34,023 nt of DNA, from contig JAGCXM010000024.1 of assembly GCA_017961325.1 (NCBI GenBank), forward strand, positions 1-34,023. Reading direction: 5' to 3'. How positions within the stretch are numbered: position 1 is the first letter of the stretch; the number at the start of each line of letters is the position of its first letter. This stretch comes from a bacterium. GTDB lineage: Bacteria; UBP6; UBA1177. Below are positions 17,810 through 25,511 of the stretch, in pieces. The position numbers and the translations under genes were made by a program. A model generated the notes under the pieces. The model ran no database searches, had not been told where the DNA came from, and saw only the letters and a list, made by a program, of their open reading frames with translations.

Positions 17810-17823
17810 ATTATCTTTATAAT
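17796..17823 (+). promoter_or_regulatory. promoter of the restriction endonuclease gene
   Basis: There is TTGTTT (17796-17801), a 16-base spacer and a perfect -10 TATAAT (17818-17823). The expected start near 17830 leaves a leader of about 64 bases before the ATG at 17894, which argues against the in-frame start at 17822. Confidence 0.6.
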
Positions 17824-17893
17824 GACGATGTGTTCGGTTCGATGGCGGCAAGAGATGAAAAAAAATAATGAGAAATATGAAAGGAGTTTTTTT

Positions 17894-18775
17894 ATGCAAA
17901 CGAAAACGCAATGGTTGGAAAACTTTCGTTGTTATGCTGAAAAAATGGAAAGATCTTTATTCACATCACAGAAAAGCAAGAAAGATAAGACAAGTGAAAT
18001 AAACAAACTTATCAAGTCTTACAGTGATGAAAAAATATTACTTGTTCAAAAACAAGCGATCTCTGAAAAATGGGATAATGAACGCTTGCTTAACGAAATA
18101 CTCAAAATAACCTATGTTTCATATGTTGTAATGCTTGAATGCAGAAATAAATTGAGAGCTTACGAGTATATGGATTTTTCTCGTCGTATAGGTGAATTTT
18201 GGGAACCTTTTTGTAAACTTGCTTTTAAATATCCTCTCAAGAAATTGCAGATTATAGAACCTCGTAATTTTGAACAGGTTAAGCAGAATATCAAAAGAAA
18301 TGCAACGGAATATATAGATTCGTTGGAACTTTCATATGAAATAAAAGAAGAACTCAAAAAACTTTATGCAATTCCTTGGACACTAGTTAATAGCGGCGGA
18401 ATAGACCTAGCTTTGGATTTGCATTTTAAGCAAGGTGGAATTTGTTATAATTGCGATTTCAAAAGCGGTTTTCATTCAAATGAAAAAGGTAACACGAACA
18501 GATTGTTGCTTGTCGCCAGTATATACAAATATCTGGGTGAAAAAACATTGTTGTTCGTTAGAGAAGAAAACAATAATAATTATTTTCAAACATTGAAAAA
18601 TTCAAATTATTGGGAAGTTTATTGTGCTGCTGATTGTTATTCGGCAATAAAATCCTTTACAGGATTTGATATTAGAGCATGGCTGAACAACAATGTCAAT
18701 TGGGAACAAGATATTAGTCAAGAATTGAAAACTCATCTCCAAGCAAATGGTTTGCTAAAGTACTTGACATGGTGA
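17894..18775 (+). CDS. probable type II restriction endonuclease, PD-(D/E)xK fold
   Basis: The product has 293 residues and is predicted to cut unmethylated DNA as partner of the methyltransferase that follows. The evidence is a PD-(D/E)xK-like site: an acidic residue in GGIDLALD near residue 167, then CDFKSG near residue 187 with Asp-x-Lys. A conserved-looking GFHSNEKGN loop follows, as in other type II enzymes. The N-terminal 150 residues are helical. The ATG at 17894 has AAGGAG seven bases upstream. Base composition is clearly more AT-rich than the core genes to the left, consistent with transfer. I cannot name the specificity from the sequence; the CTTAAG motifs downstream are only a hint. 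Position next to a methylase is the strongest support. Confidence 0.75.
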   Translation: MQTKTQWLENFRCYAEKMERSLFTSQKSKKDKTSEINKLIKSYSDEKILLVQKQAISEKWDNERLLNEILKITYVSYVVMLECRNKLRAYEYMDFSRRIGEFWEPFCKLAFKYPLKKLQIIEPRNFEQVKQNIKRNATEYIDSLELSYEIKEELKKLYAIPWTLVNSGGIDLALDLHFKQGGICYNCDFKSGFHSNEKGNTNRLLLVASIYKYLGEKTLLFVREENNNNYFQTLKNSNYWEVYCAADCYSAIKSFTGFDIRAWLNNNVNWEQDISQELKTHLQANGLLKYLTW

Positions 18776-18793
18776 TTGATAAAGAGTATGTTG

Positions 18794-18824
18794 TCTTAAG
18801 GTTTGTCTTAAGCTGAATCTTAAG
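18794..18824. promoter_or_regulatory. three TCTTAAG motifs at an exact 12-base period before the methyltransferase
   Basis: TCTTAAG occurs at 18794, 18806 and 18818. Each contains the palindrome CTTAAG, and the last runs into the AAGGAGGG ribosome site of the methyltransferase gene. The remaining bases of the 12-base units differ (GTTTG, CTGAA, GAGGG), so the spacing rather than the whole unit is conserved. This fits an operator or a self-methylated control site. Confidence 0.5.
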
Positions 18825-18835
18825 GAGGGACACCC

Positions 18836-20410
18836 ATGAAAGATATTTTTTGTTCTTATTATACAAATTCAGATGAAATAACCTCATATATGGTTAATCG
18901 TCTTATGCTTTCAAACAATGATGTTGTTTTAGAACCTTCGGCAGGTGAAGGTATTTTTATTGACGAAATCTTAAAGAACGATATTCCTGTACAGATTGAT
19001 GCATTAGACATTGATAAAAAGGCTATTTCTACTCTTAAAAGAAAATATCAAGGAAACAGCTCAGTCACTGTCAGAGAAACCGACACTCTTCTTGATGAAC
19101 ATCTTGATGCTTTTGGCATTCCAGAAATATGGCTAAAAAAAACAGATACATTGGTGGATACCCAACTTGACTGTTTTGAAATTATTGGCGGTCATTACGA
19201 TAAAGTTATCGGGAATCCCCCCTACGGCGCTTGGCAGGATTACGAAAAAAGGGATTTGCTTAAAAAGAAGTATCCCGGACAATATGTGAAAGAAACTTAT
19301 TCATTATTTTTGCTTCGCTGTGTGTCCGTTCTTAAAACCGGTGGACGTTTATCTTTTATTATTCCTGATACTTATATGTTTTTAAATTTGCATTCAAAAT
19401 TAAGGAAACTGTTACTGACATCAACAAAAATAGAGGAAATAATAATATTCCCGTCAAAATTCTTCCCAGGTATAAGTTTCGGTTATTCCAATTTGTCAAT
19501 TATAACACTTGAAAGGACGGAAAAAGAAGTTGCTCTTGACAATACTATTAGAATTGTTAAGGGTTTTCGCTCTGTGACAGAATTCCAGTCGCTATGCCTT
19601 AAAGAAAAGTTACCCGCGCATTTGTCTACATATATGCTAAAACAATCAGATGTTTTAAATTGCGAGCAGCATAGGTTTATTCTTGCCGATACTAGTGTTA
19701 CTGACACAATAAATAAGGCCTCTACTTCCCTTGGAGATGTTGCAGATGTAGTAACGGGATTTTACACTGGAGACAATAAAAGATTTATTCGGGTGCTTGA
19801 CGATAATGTAAAAGGAAGTAAAGGGTATGATAAAATAGATCCGTCTTTGATATTTCCATGTACTTCTATTAGTGGAATTGAAGATGTTTCCGAAGGATAT
19901 GTTCCTTATGTTAAAAGTGCTTCAAGTAATCGATATTACAGGCCAAACGACGAATGGTTCGTTAGGTGGGACAAAGAATCAATAGATTTCTATAATGGTA
20001 ATAAAAAAACCCGTTTTCAAAATTCATCATTTTATTTTCACACTGGAGTAGCGATTCCTATGGTCAAATCAAGCAAAATAAGAGCTTTCTTGCTTGAAAA
20101 TCGTGTTTTTGACCAATCTATAGTTGGTATATTTCCTAAGGACTGTTCAAAACTTTATTATATTTTAGCCATTATGAACTCAGACATTATAAATAGTCTG
20201 ATTCACACTATTAATCCTACAGCTAATAATTCTGCAAACTATGTAAAGCAGATACCATATTTTGAACCATCACAAGAAATTATGGATGAAATTAGTGATA
20301 AAGTTAAAACAATCATTGACTATTATAGACAAGGCTCAATTTCTGACGGAGAAACCTTGCATCGTGAAATAAATATTTTTATCAAACAAATATATGATAA
20401 ATGTTTGTAG
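18836..20410 (+). CDS. type II N6-adenine DNA methyltransferase (gamma class, TaqI-like)
   Basis: The product has 524 residues and transfers a methyl group from SAM to adenine within a recognition site. Motif I is LEPSAGEGIF (about residue 32) and motif IV is NPPYG (about residue 126). The catalytic half is followed by a long C-terminal target-recognition region, the order typical of gamma-class enzymes such as M.TaqI. A stretch around residues 83-118 contains a near-duplicate (TDTLLDEHLDAF / TDTLVDTQLDCF), unusual for the family. The ATG has GGAGG seven bases upstream. It lies 60 bases after the endonuclease, same strand and same AT-rich composition, so the two form a restriction-modification unit. 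Its stop codon directly abuts the truncated RHS gene. Confidence 0.9.
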   Translation: MKDIFCSYYTNSDEITSYMVNRLMLSNNDVVLEPSAGEGIFIDEILKNDIPVQIDALDIDKKAISTLKRKYQGNSSVTVRETDTLLDEHLDAFGIPEIWLKKTDTLVDTQLDCFEIIGGHYDKVIGNPPYGAWQDYEKRDLLKKKYPGQYVKETYSLFLLRCVSVLKTGGRLSFIIPDTYMFLNLHSKLRKLLLTSTKIEEIIIFPSKFFPGISFGYSNLSIITLERTEKEVALDNTIRIVKGFRSVTEFQSLCLKEKLPAHLSTYMLKQSDVLNCEQHRFILADTSVTDTINKASTSLGDVADVVTGFYTGDNKRFIRVLDDNVKGSKGYDKIDPSLIFPCTSISGIEDVSEGYVPYVKSASSNRYYRPNDEWFVRWDKESIDFYNGNKKTRFQNSSFYFHTGVAIPMVKSSKIRAFLLENRVFDQSIVGIFPKDCSKLYYILAIMNSDIINSLIHTINPTANNSANYVKQIPYFEPSQEIMDEISDKVKTIIDYYRQGSISDGETLHREINIFIKQIYDKCL

Positions 20411-21248
20411 TTTTATACTAAATTCCACATTAAAAATCGCAACACTTTCAAAACAGACAACCGAATATGACAAAATCGGCCGCGCAGTCAGAAGCTGCCA
20501 GTTCGACGTTGCGCAGCCTTCAAACAAAAGGTGCATAGAGACTGAGCATGACGCATTTGGAAACATCGTGAAAAAAGAAGAAGCGGTTTATGATCAAAAC
20601 AATCAAAAACGAAATGATGTTCATGGCGAAACCCGTGAAATCACCTATGACCATAGAAACAGACCGCTGACAGTCACGGTTGACGGACTTAAGACCGAGG
20701 AATATTCATACAACAACGGTATTACGGGTGGTAATTATTTTGGTTACGACACAATCAAAAACAAATATAAGGATATCGTTCCACTCATAACCTACAAAGA
20801 CAAATGGGGCAGAGCCGCGAAAAGCGTTGATCCGTTCGGAAACGAGACGGAAACAACTTACGAAAGCAGCTATTCAGACAATATCACTTCACAAATTACG
20901 ACGACTTCATCAAGTGTAAAAACAGCTGAAACGACATGGACTTACGACGATCTGGACAGGAAATTAACAGAGACAAGAAAGCAGTTCATTCCCGGTTCGG
21001 AAAGTACGACAAATGTAAATCATGTGACCTACTGGGATTACGACAGCATCGGCAATGTCGTTTCAGTCGAATCGAGTGACGGCACGAAACAGACTTATTC
21101 CTACGACACCCTGAACAGGCCTGTAGAGACGGTAAATTATGAAAAAATCAATTCCGAAGATGTTAAACCTCGTCTTCCAAAAACTTCTACGACAACACAA
21201 CAGGCAGGCTTTTCCGCACGGAAACAACAAGAAACAGTCAGACTATAA
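20411..21248 (+). pseudogene. RHS/YD-repeat gene, 5'-truncated first fragment
   Basis: RHS-type YD-repeat sequence begins within about 15 bases of the methyltransferase stop, with no start codon or ribosome site, so the N-terminal part of the gene is missing. YD repeats are clear: TEYDKIGRAVRS, ETEHDAFGNIV, TWTYDDLDRKL, TYWDYDSIGNVVSVESSDG, QTYSYDTLNRPVETV. The frame runs into a stop at 21248. RHS sequence (FYDNTTGRLFRTETT, DYGFDTFGRVTAV) continues from about 21183 in the -1 frame, so a one-base deletion near the A-run at 21179-21183 separates this piece from the next. Intact RHS proteins form a hollow beta-barrel shell around a C-terminal toxin. This copy could only be expressed as a fragment. 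Confidence 0.8.
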
Positions 21249-21409
21249 CGGAAGACTACGGTTTCGACACTTTCGGGCGTGTCACAGCTGTCAGAACAAC
21301 CGATCCGGAAAATTCTTCACGTTACCGCGTCAAATTCTACAACACGGGAGGACAGGTCATCTGGGAAGCTGACGAGGAATCTGATGCCGATACCCGCGAC
21401 TACGGTGAC

Positions 21410-23674
21410 TTGGGCCTTTGGCATGTCGAAATCGGGAACCAGAAATATTACACCTACAATGCATTCGGCGATCTTGAAAAGACTGTTTACGTGATGACCA
21501 ACAGCGGCAGAGGACTCAGCTCTCCAGATCTCAATCCGTGGCTGAATGACAGTCAGATCACGACGAATTTCACTTATGATATTTTCGGCCGCATCACATC
21601 AAGGACAAACGACCGTTCGGGTGTTACGGAATACAGTTATTATGATAAAAACACTGGAACAAGCCACAGTCTCAACAAGCTAAAAAGCATTCAGATCTCT
21701 CCGGCACCTACAGACAATGATACAGGGTATCAGGATTCAGACAACAGCACTCAGACATACACTTACACCTATGATGACAAAGGCGATGAAGCGAGCGTTG
21801 AATACAAAGAGGCAAAAGCTAACGAGAAAGAAGAAGATTATTTAATGACTGTCAACTTCACCCGCGACGATTACGGCAGAATAATCAGCAAAACGTCTGA
21901 CGGCTCTGTTCCCGTAACGCAGACATTTACCTACAACATGAGGAACCTTCTTGAAACGGCGACAGACACAGTCGGCAACGCAGCCGCAACAAGTGTTACA
22001 AGGCTTTACGATTCCTTCGGCAATCCGTATTCGGAAGCGGTCACGGCAAACAATGTCACAAAAACCGTTTCCCGCCGGATGACAGATGCAAAAACCTATC
22101 AGTTCACCTATCCTGACGGCAAAACTCTCCGCAAAACTGCGACAGGAAACGATCTCGATTCAATCGAATACAACAATTCTGAAATCGCCGCATACAGCCG
22201 CGCAAACGGCGTTCTCACCGCAGTCACGAAAGGTCAGAACCTGACTGAAACCTTCAGCTACAACACTTGGAACCAGCTTGCAAACCACACGATAAGCAAT
22301 GCACCGAACAACGACATTTACAAGATGAACTACGGCTATTCCCGCGGCTGGCACTTAGTCGAAAAAGCGGACGGCATAAAGCATACTTCGGATAAGTACA
22401 CCTACGATTCATACTACCGCCTGAAAGAAGTCAAATACGATTTTGTCAACAATGCAGCGACCAGAACCGATAACTTTTATCAGGATGGCGTTCACAACAT
22501 CGAGCAGAGCACCGAAAACGGCGTAACCTACGCATGGGGCGTGGATAAACTCAATCGTTTGCGTGAAAAGGAAATCGGCGGAATTACTGCAGTCACATAC
22601 AAATATGACGAGCGGAACAACATGATAGGAGAAGACTTCGACGGAAGTGAACCCGCTGACATCAGCTACATTTACGACGACTTGAACCGCCTCATCGAAG
22701 TCAAAGACGGCAGCAATCAAACAATTGCAACTTACACCTACGACGCATTCAACCGCCGCATAACAAAAACCGTAGGAAACACGACAGAAAGATATTCCTA
22801 TGACGACTGGGACATTGTAGAAATCGCAACAAATTCAGGTAATTATGCAAACATCATCGATTCCGGCACTGACCGACACATTGCAATCGAAGTCACCTCA
22901 AACAACATCTCAACACTTTATTATTTCCTGACCGATGAACGCGGCAATGTGACGGCCCTCACCGATGCGAACGGCAACATCCTTGAACGCTACAGATACC
23001 GTGTTTACGGCGATTTTGAGATCCTTGATTCCCAGTTCACACCGAAAAACTGCAACAACCAGACCTGCTACGCAACCAACCTGCACAATTTCCTCTGGGG
23101 CGGCTCGCTCTATGAGCCCGAAACCAATCTCTACTGGATGCGCAACCGTTATTACCACATCGATATGCACCGCTTCATCAACCAAGACCCCATCGGTATC
23201 TGGGGAGATGCCAACAACTTGGGCAACGGTTTTGCTTATGTCGCAGGAATGGTCATCGAAGCGAGTGATCCGACGGGGTTAACAATAATGTATTTAAATA
23301 AAGAGAGTGAGAAGAATAATGATTCAGATTATCCATTTAAAGCATGCTCTCCAGAACAAAGAGCTCTAATCAAAGCGGTTGTAGATAATAATTCTGTAGC
23401 AGGAGAACTGTGGAATGAAGCAAACACTGATCCAGCTATAGTATATATTGGATGTGCTAATAATTCTGGTAGTTTTACAAAAAAATATGGAAAAGATTAT
23501 CGGATTAATATTGGTAATGAAGACCTGTCGTTGGTAGAAAGATTGGTTCATGAATTAACTCACCTTCTCAAGCATAAAAATATAATTAACGATAAAGACA
23601 TAAATTTATTAAAGAAAGAATTGGCAGAATTGGAAAAAGTTACAAAGGGAAAAGATAAAGAAAAAATAAAATAA
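21410..23674 (+). CDS. RHS core with C-terminal zincin metallopeptidase toxin 1 (displaced, frameshifted cassette)
   Basis: The 754 residues begin at a TTG, but the RHS frame is open from about 21183, so the start is arbitrary. About 600 residues are YD repeats, ending in the RHS-associated core (LYEPETNLYWMRNRYYH, DPIGIWGD) and DPTGL at 23267-23281. The variable domain follows: about 130 AT-rich-coded residues with HELTH, a zincin zinc site, so a peptidase toxin is likely. A TAA stops it at 23672-23674, but the same frame continues directly into the conserved tail at 23675. RHS toxins act on neighbouring cells after delivery and are neutralised by a downstream immunity protein, here probably the WG-repeat protein at 24213. 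The cassette core (22052-23281) is repeated twice more downstream. Confidence 0.8.
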   Translation: MGLWHVEIGNQKYYTYNAFGDLEKTVYVMTNSGRGLSSPDLNPWLNDSQITTNFTYDIFGRITSRTNDRSGVTEYSYYDKNTGTSHSLNKLKSIQISPAPTDNDTGYQDSDNSTQTYTYTYDDKGDEASVEYKEAKANEKEEDYLMTVNFTRDDYGRIISKTSDGSVPVTQTFTYNMRNLLETATDTVGNAAATSVTRLYDSFGNPYSEAVTANNVTKTVSRRMTDAKTYQFTYPDGKTLRKTATGNDLDSIEYNNSEIAAYSRANGVLTAVTKGQNLTETFSYNTWNQLANHTISNAPNNDIYKMNYGYSRGWHLVEKADGIKHTSDKYTYDSYYRLKEVKYDFVNNAATRTDNFYQDGVHNIEQSTENGVTYAWGVDKLNRLREKEIGGITAVTYKYDERNNMIGEDFDGSEPADISYIYDDLNRLIEVKDGSNQTIATYTYDAFNRRITKTVGNTTERYSYDDWDIVEIATNSGNYANIIDSGTDRHIAIEVTSNNISTLYYFLTDERGNVTALTDANGNILERYRYRVYGDFEILDSQFTPKNCNNQTCYATNLHNFLWGGSLYEPETNLYWMRNRYYHIDMHRFINQDPIGIWGDANNLGNGFAYVAGMVIEASDPTGLTIMYLNKESEKNNDSDYPFKACSPEQRALIKAVVDNNSVAGELWNEANTDPAIVYIGCANNSGSFTKKYGKDYRINIGNEDLSLVERLVHELTHLLKHKNIINDKDINLLKKELAELEKVTKGKDKEKIK
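22052..23281 (+). repeat. RHS core repeat, copy 1 (1230 bases)
   Basis: This is the stretch from VTKTVSRRMTDAKTYQF to DPTGL shared with 25530-26753 and 29096-30319. In this copy the RHS sequence continues upstream; in the other two it begins here. It is two codons longer than the others. Confidence 0.9.
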
Positions 23675-24199
23675 TTGAAAAAAAAGATAGCGGAACTTGA
23701 GCAGGAAGGAAAAAAAGCAGAAAAAGAAGCTGTGGAAAATCAAAATAAAGCAAAAGATGAAGAAGATGAAAAAAATAATGACGAGGAAAAGCAATATCCC
23801 AACGACCCAGATTCTTCAGAAGACAAAAATCAGTCATATTTTGCCAATCAGTTCATTAAAAAAATCCTTGAAATGCATGAAAAGAAAAATTTCTTTGAAA
23901 TTATGGATGAAGTTGGTCCTGTCATAAAATACAACGATGATGGAAGAAAAGTTTTTGTGTTTAACCCGTTCTACAGAGGTAAAGATCCAATGAAACAGAT
24001 ATTTTGGAATATACAGAATGCCGACGGAACAAATGGTTTTGTAAGAAACCCGTTCGCCCCAGGTGCTGAATATGGATATGATTCAACGACTCACGAAAAG
24101 TGGCAACAGTCTGGTTTTATTCAGCCGAATGTAGACCCTTATTCAAATTTGCAACAAAGTGGTTTTATACAAACAAATATTGATCCATATTTTAATTAG
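23675..24199 (+). CDS. conserved toxin tail 1, separated from toxin 1 by an in-frame stop
   Basis: The 174 residues continue in the same frame as the toxin after a single TAA. A charged coiled segment (KKKIAELEQEGKKAEKEAV) leads to the tail proper from about 23791: YPNDPDSSED, YFANQFIKKILEMHEKKN, VFVFNPFYRGKDPMK, ADGTNGFVRNPFAPGAEYG, then two units QQSGFIQPNVDPYSN and QQSGFIQTNIDPYFN. The same tail is fused in frame in cassettes 2 and 3, so this stop is probably a nonsense mutation. There is no ribosome site before the TTG at 23675. Stop read-through or reinitiation would be the only routes to product. The tail's role is unknown. Confidence 0.65.
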   Translation: MKKKIAELEQEGKKAEKEAVENQNKAKDEEDEKNNDEEKQYPNDPDSSEDKNQSYFANQFIKKILEMHEKKNFFEIMDEVGPVIKYNDDGRKVFVFNPFYRGKDPMKQIFWNIQNADGTNGFVRNPFAPGAEYGYDSTTHEKWQQSGFIQPNVDPYSNLQQSGFIQTNIDPYFN

Positions 24200-24212
24200 G
24201 GAGTAACACAAC

Positions 24213-25508
24213 ATGAAGAGATTGATATTTTTATGCCTCTTTGTTTGTTTTTCAGGCTTTGCTTGTGCAAAAAAAATAACAAGTGAGAATTTTCAAGAAA
24301 CCAATGTGAACATGTCAGAAGAAGCTATTCTTTTTGTTTTGGATGATGACTTAAATTATACGCTTCTTGATAAAAACGGGCAACCTGTATTGACTCCTAT
24401 TTTGAAGAGTAATTTTTTTGCTCAAGGAGAATTCACCATTCTTTGGAAAGACAAAAACTTTTTTATTGCTAAACAGTGGAAAAGCAATTCGATTTGCATG
24501 GATTTTGAAAATGATACGGGATTATACGCTTTTCGGGATAATCATAATAAAACCAAATATGGGTTTGAAAAATTTAATAAAACTGTAGTTATCCCTGCTT
24601 CTTTTGATTATGTTCTTCCGTTTTCTAATGGCATAGCCGCTGTAAAAAAGGGTGATAAATGGGGATATATTAACAGTTCTGGAAAAGCCATTAGTGATTT
24701 TTTATTCGACGACGCCAATTCATTCCATGGTTTTGTAGCCATAGTTGAAAAGAATGACAAGAGTTTTTTGATAGATTCATCATTTAGAAAGATAATGGAA
24801 ATACATTCGAAGTATAATATCAGAGAATTATCATCAGATGTTGTCGTTTTAGAAGGGTTTCTTCCAAACAAACCGTCAATTCTTATTTCAAAAAGTGGTT
24901 CTGTGTTAGTCGATGAATCACGGAATTATTATAAAATTTATAATGAATCAGACAGCGTGATTAGAGTTATGAAACATAAAAATGGAGAAAGTTTATTTGG
25001 ATTCATTAATATTAAAGGAGAAGAAATAATTCCAAGCATCTATGAAATTGCCAAAGATTTTGTTCATGGACTGGCTGCAGTAAAAACAACAAAAGGATGG
25101 TCTTTAATCAACAAAGAGGGAAAAGCACAATTTTTATTTCTTGAAGTAGAGAATATAGAAGTTGTTAATGACAAGACAGCACTGCTATCGAAACCGAATG
25201 GAAAATATTATATGTTGAAGATAGATACAATGAAGGAAAAGGAACTCTCATATAAAAAAATTGCAGTTCGTCACAATCCTGATTTGCTTGTCGGAGAAAA
25301 AGAAGACGGCAAAAAAGATTTACTGAACACAGAGGGCGAAACTATATTTGACCACACTTTCGATAAGATCTCTGCATTTCAGAAACAAAGAGCTATTGTT
25401 GTTTTTGAAAATAAACAGCAGATAATTGATGATAAAGGCAATGTTTTGAAAGAATTTCCTAAAGATACCAAAATTATTTTTATTAATAAATTGCCTATAT
25501 GTGAGTAA
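24213..25508 (+). CDS. exported WG-repeat protein, candidate immunity protein for toxin 1
   Basis: The product has 431 residues with a signal peptide (LIFLCLFVCFSGFACA). The body consists of WG-type beta repeats, for example KKGDKWGYINSSGKAISDF, LFGFINIKGEEIIPSIYE, GWSLINKEGK and LLNTEGETIFDHTF. WG repeats are found in exported proteins of uncertain role. Here the gene starts 13 bases after the toxin tail, with GGGAG upstream, the position of an immunity gene. The AT-rich composition matches the toxin domain and contrasts with the RHS core. Export suggests that neutralisation occurs outside the cytoplasm, which fits a peptidase toxin acting in the periplasm. Immunity is inferred from position only. 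Confidence 0.7.
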   Translation: MKRLIFLCLFVCFSGFACAKKITSENFQETNVNMSEEAILFVLDDDLNYTLLDKNGQPVLTPILKSNFFAQGEFTILWKDKNFFIAKQWKSNSICMDFENDTGLYAFRDNHNKTKYGFEKFNKTVVIPASFDYVLPFSNGIAAVKKGDKWGYINSSGKAISDFLFDDANSFHGFVAIVEKNDKSFLIDSSFRKIMEIHSKYNIRELSSDVVVLEGFLPNKPSILISKSGSVLVDESRNYYKIYNESDSVIRVMKHKNGESLFGFINIKGEEIIPSIYEIAKDFVHGLAAVKTTKGWSLINKEGKAQFLFLEVENIEVVNDKTALLSKPNGKYYMLKIDTMKEKELSYKKIAVRHNPDLLVGEKEDGKKDLLNTEGETIFDHTFDKISAFQKQRAIVVFENKQQIIDDKGNVLKEFPKDTKIIFINKLPICE

Positions 25509-25511
25509 TTG

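Noticed and set aside
18794-18824. Three evenly spaced repeats considered as a minimal CRISPR
   Set aside because: The repeat is 7 bases, the spacing is 12 bases, and there are no cas genes; both are far too short for an array.
21176-21186. Programmed -1 frameshift in the RHS gene
   Set aside because: The A5 run could slip, but the zero-frame codons (CCA AAA ACT) do not form a canonical slippery heptamer and no downstream structure is evident. A simple deletion or assembly error is more likely.
17396-21248. EGF-repeat gene and RHS fragment as two halves of one gene
   Set aside because: Plausible, but no shared sequence or duplicated edge links them. It is kept only as an alternative in the restriction-modification finding.
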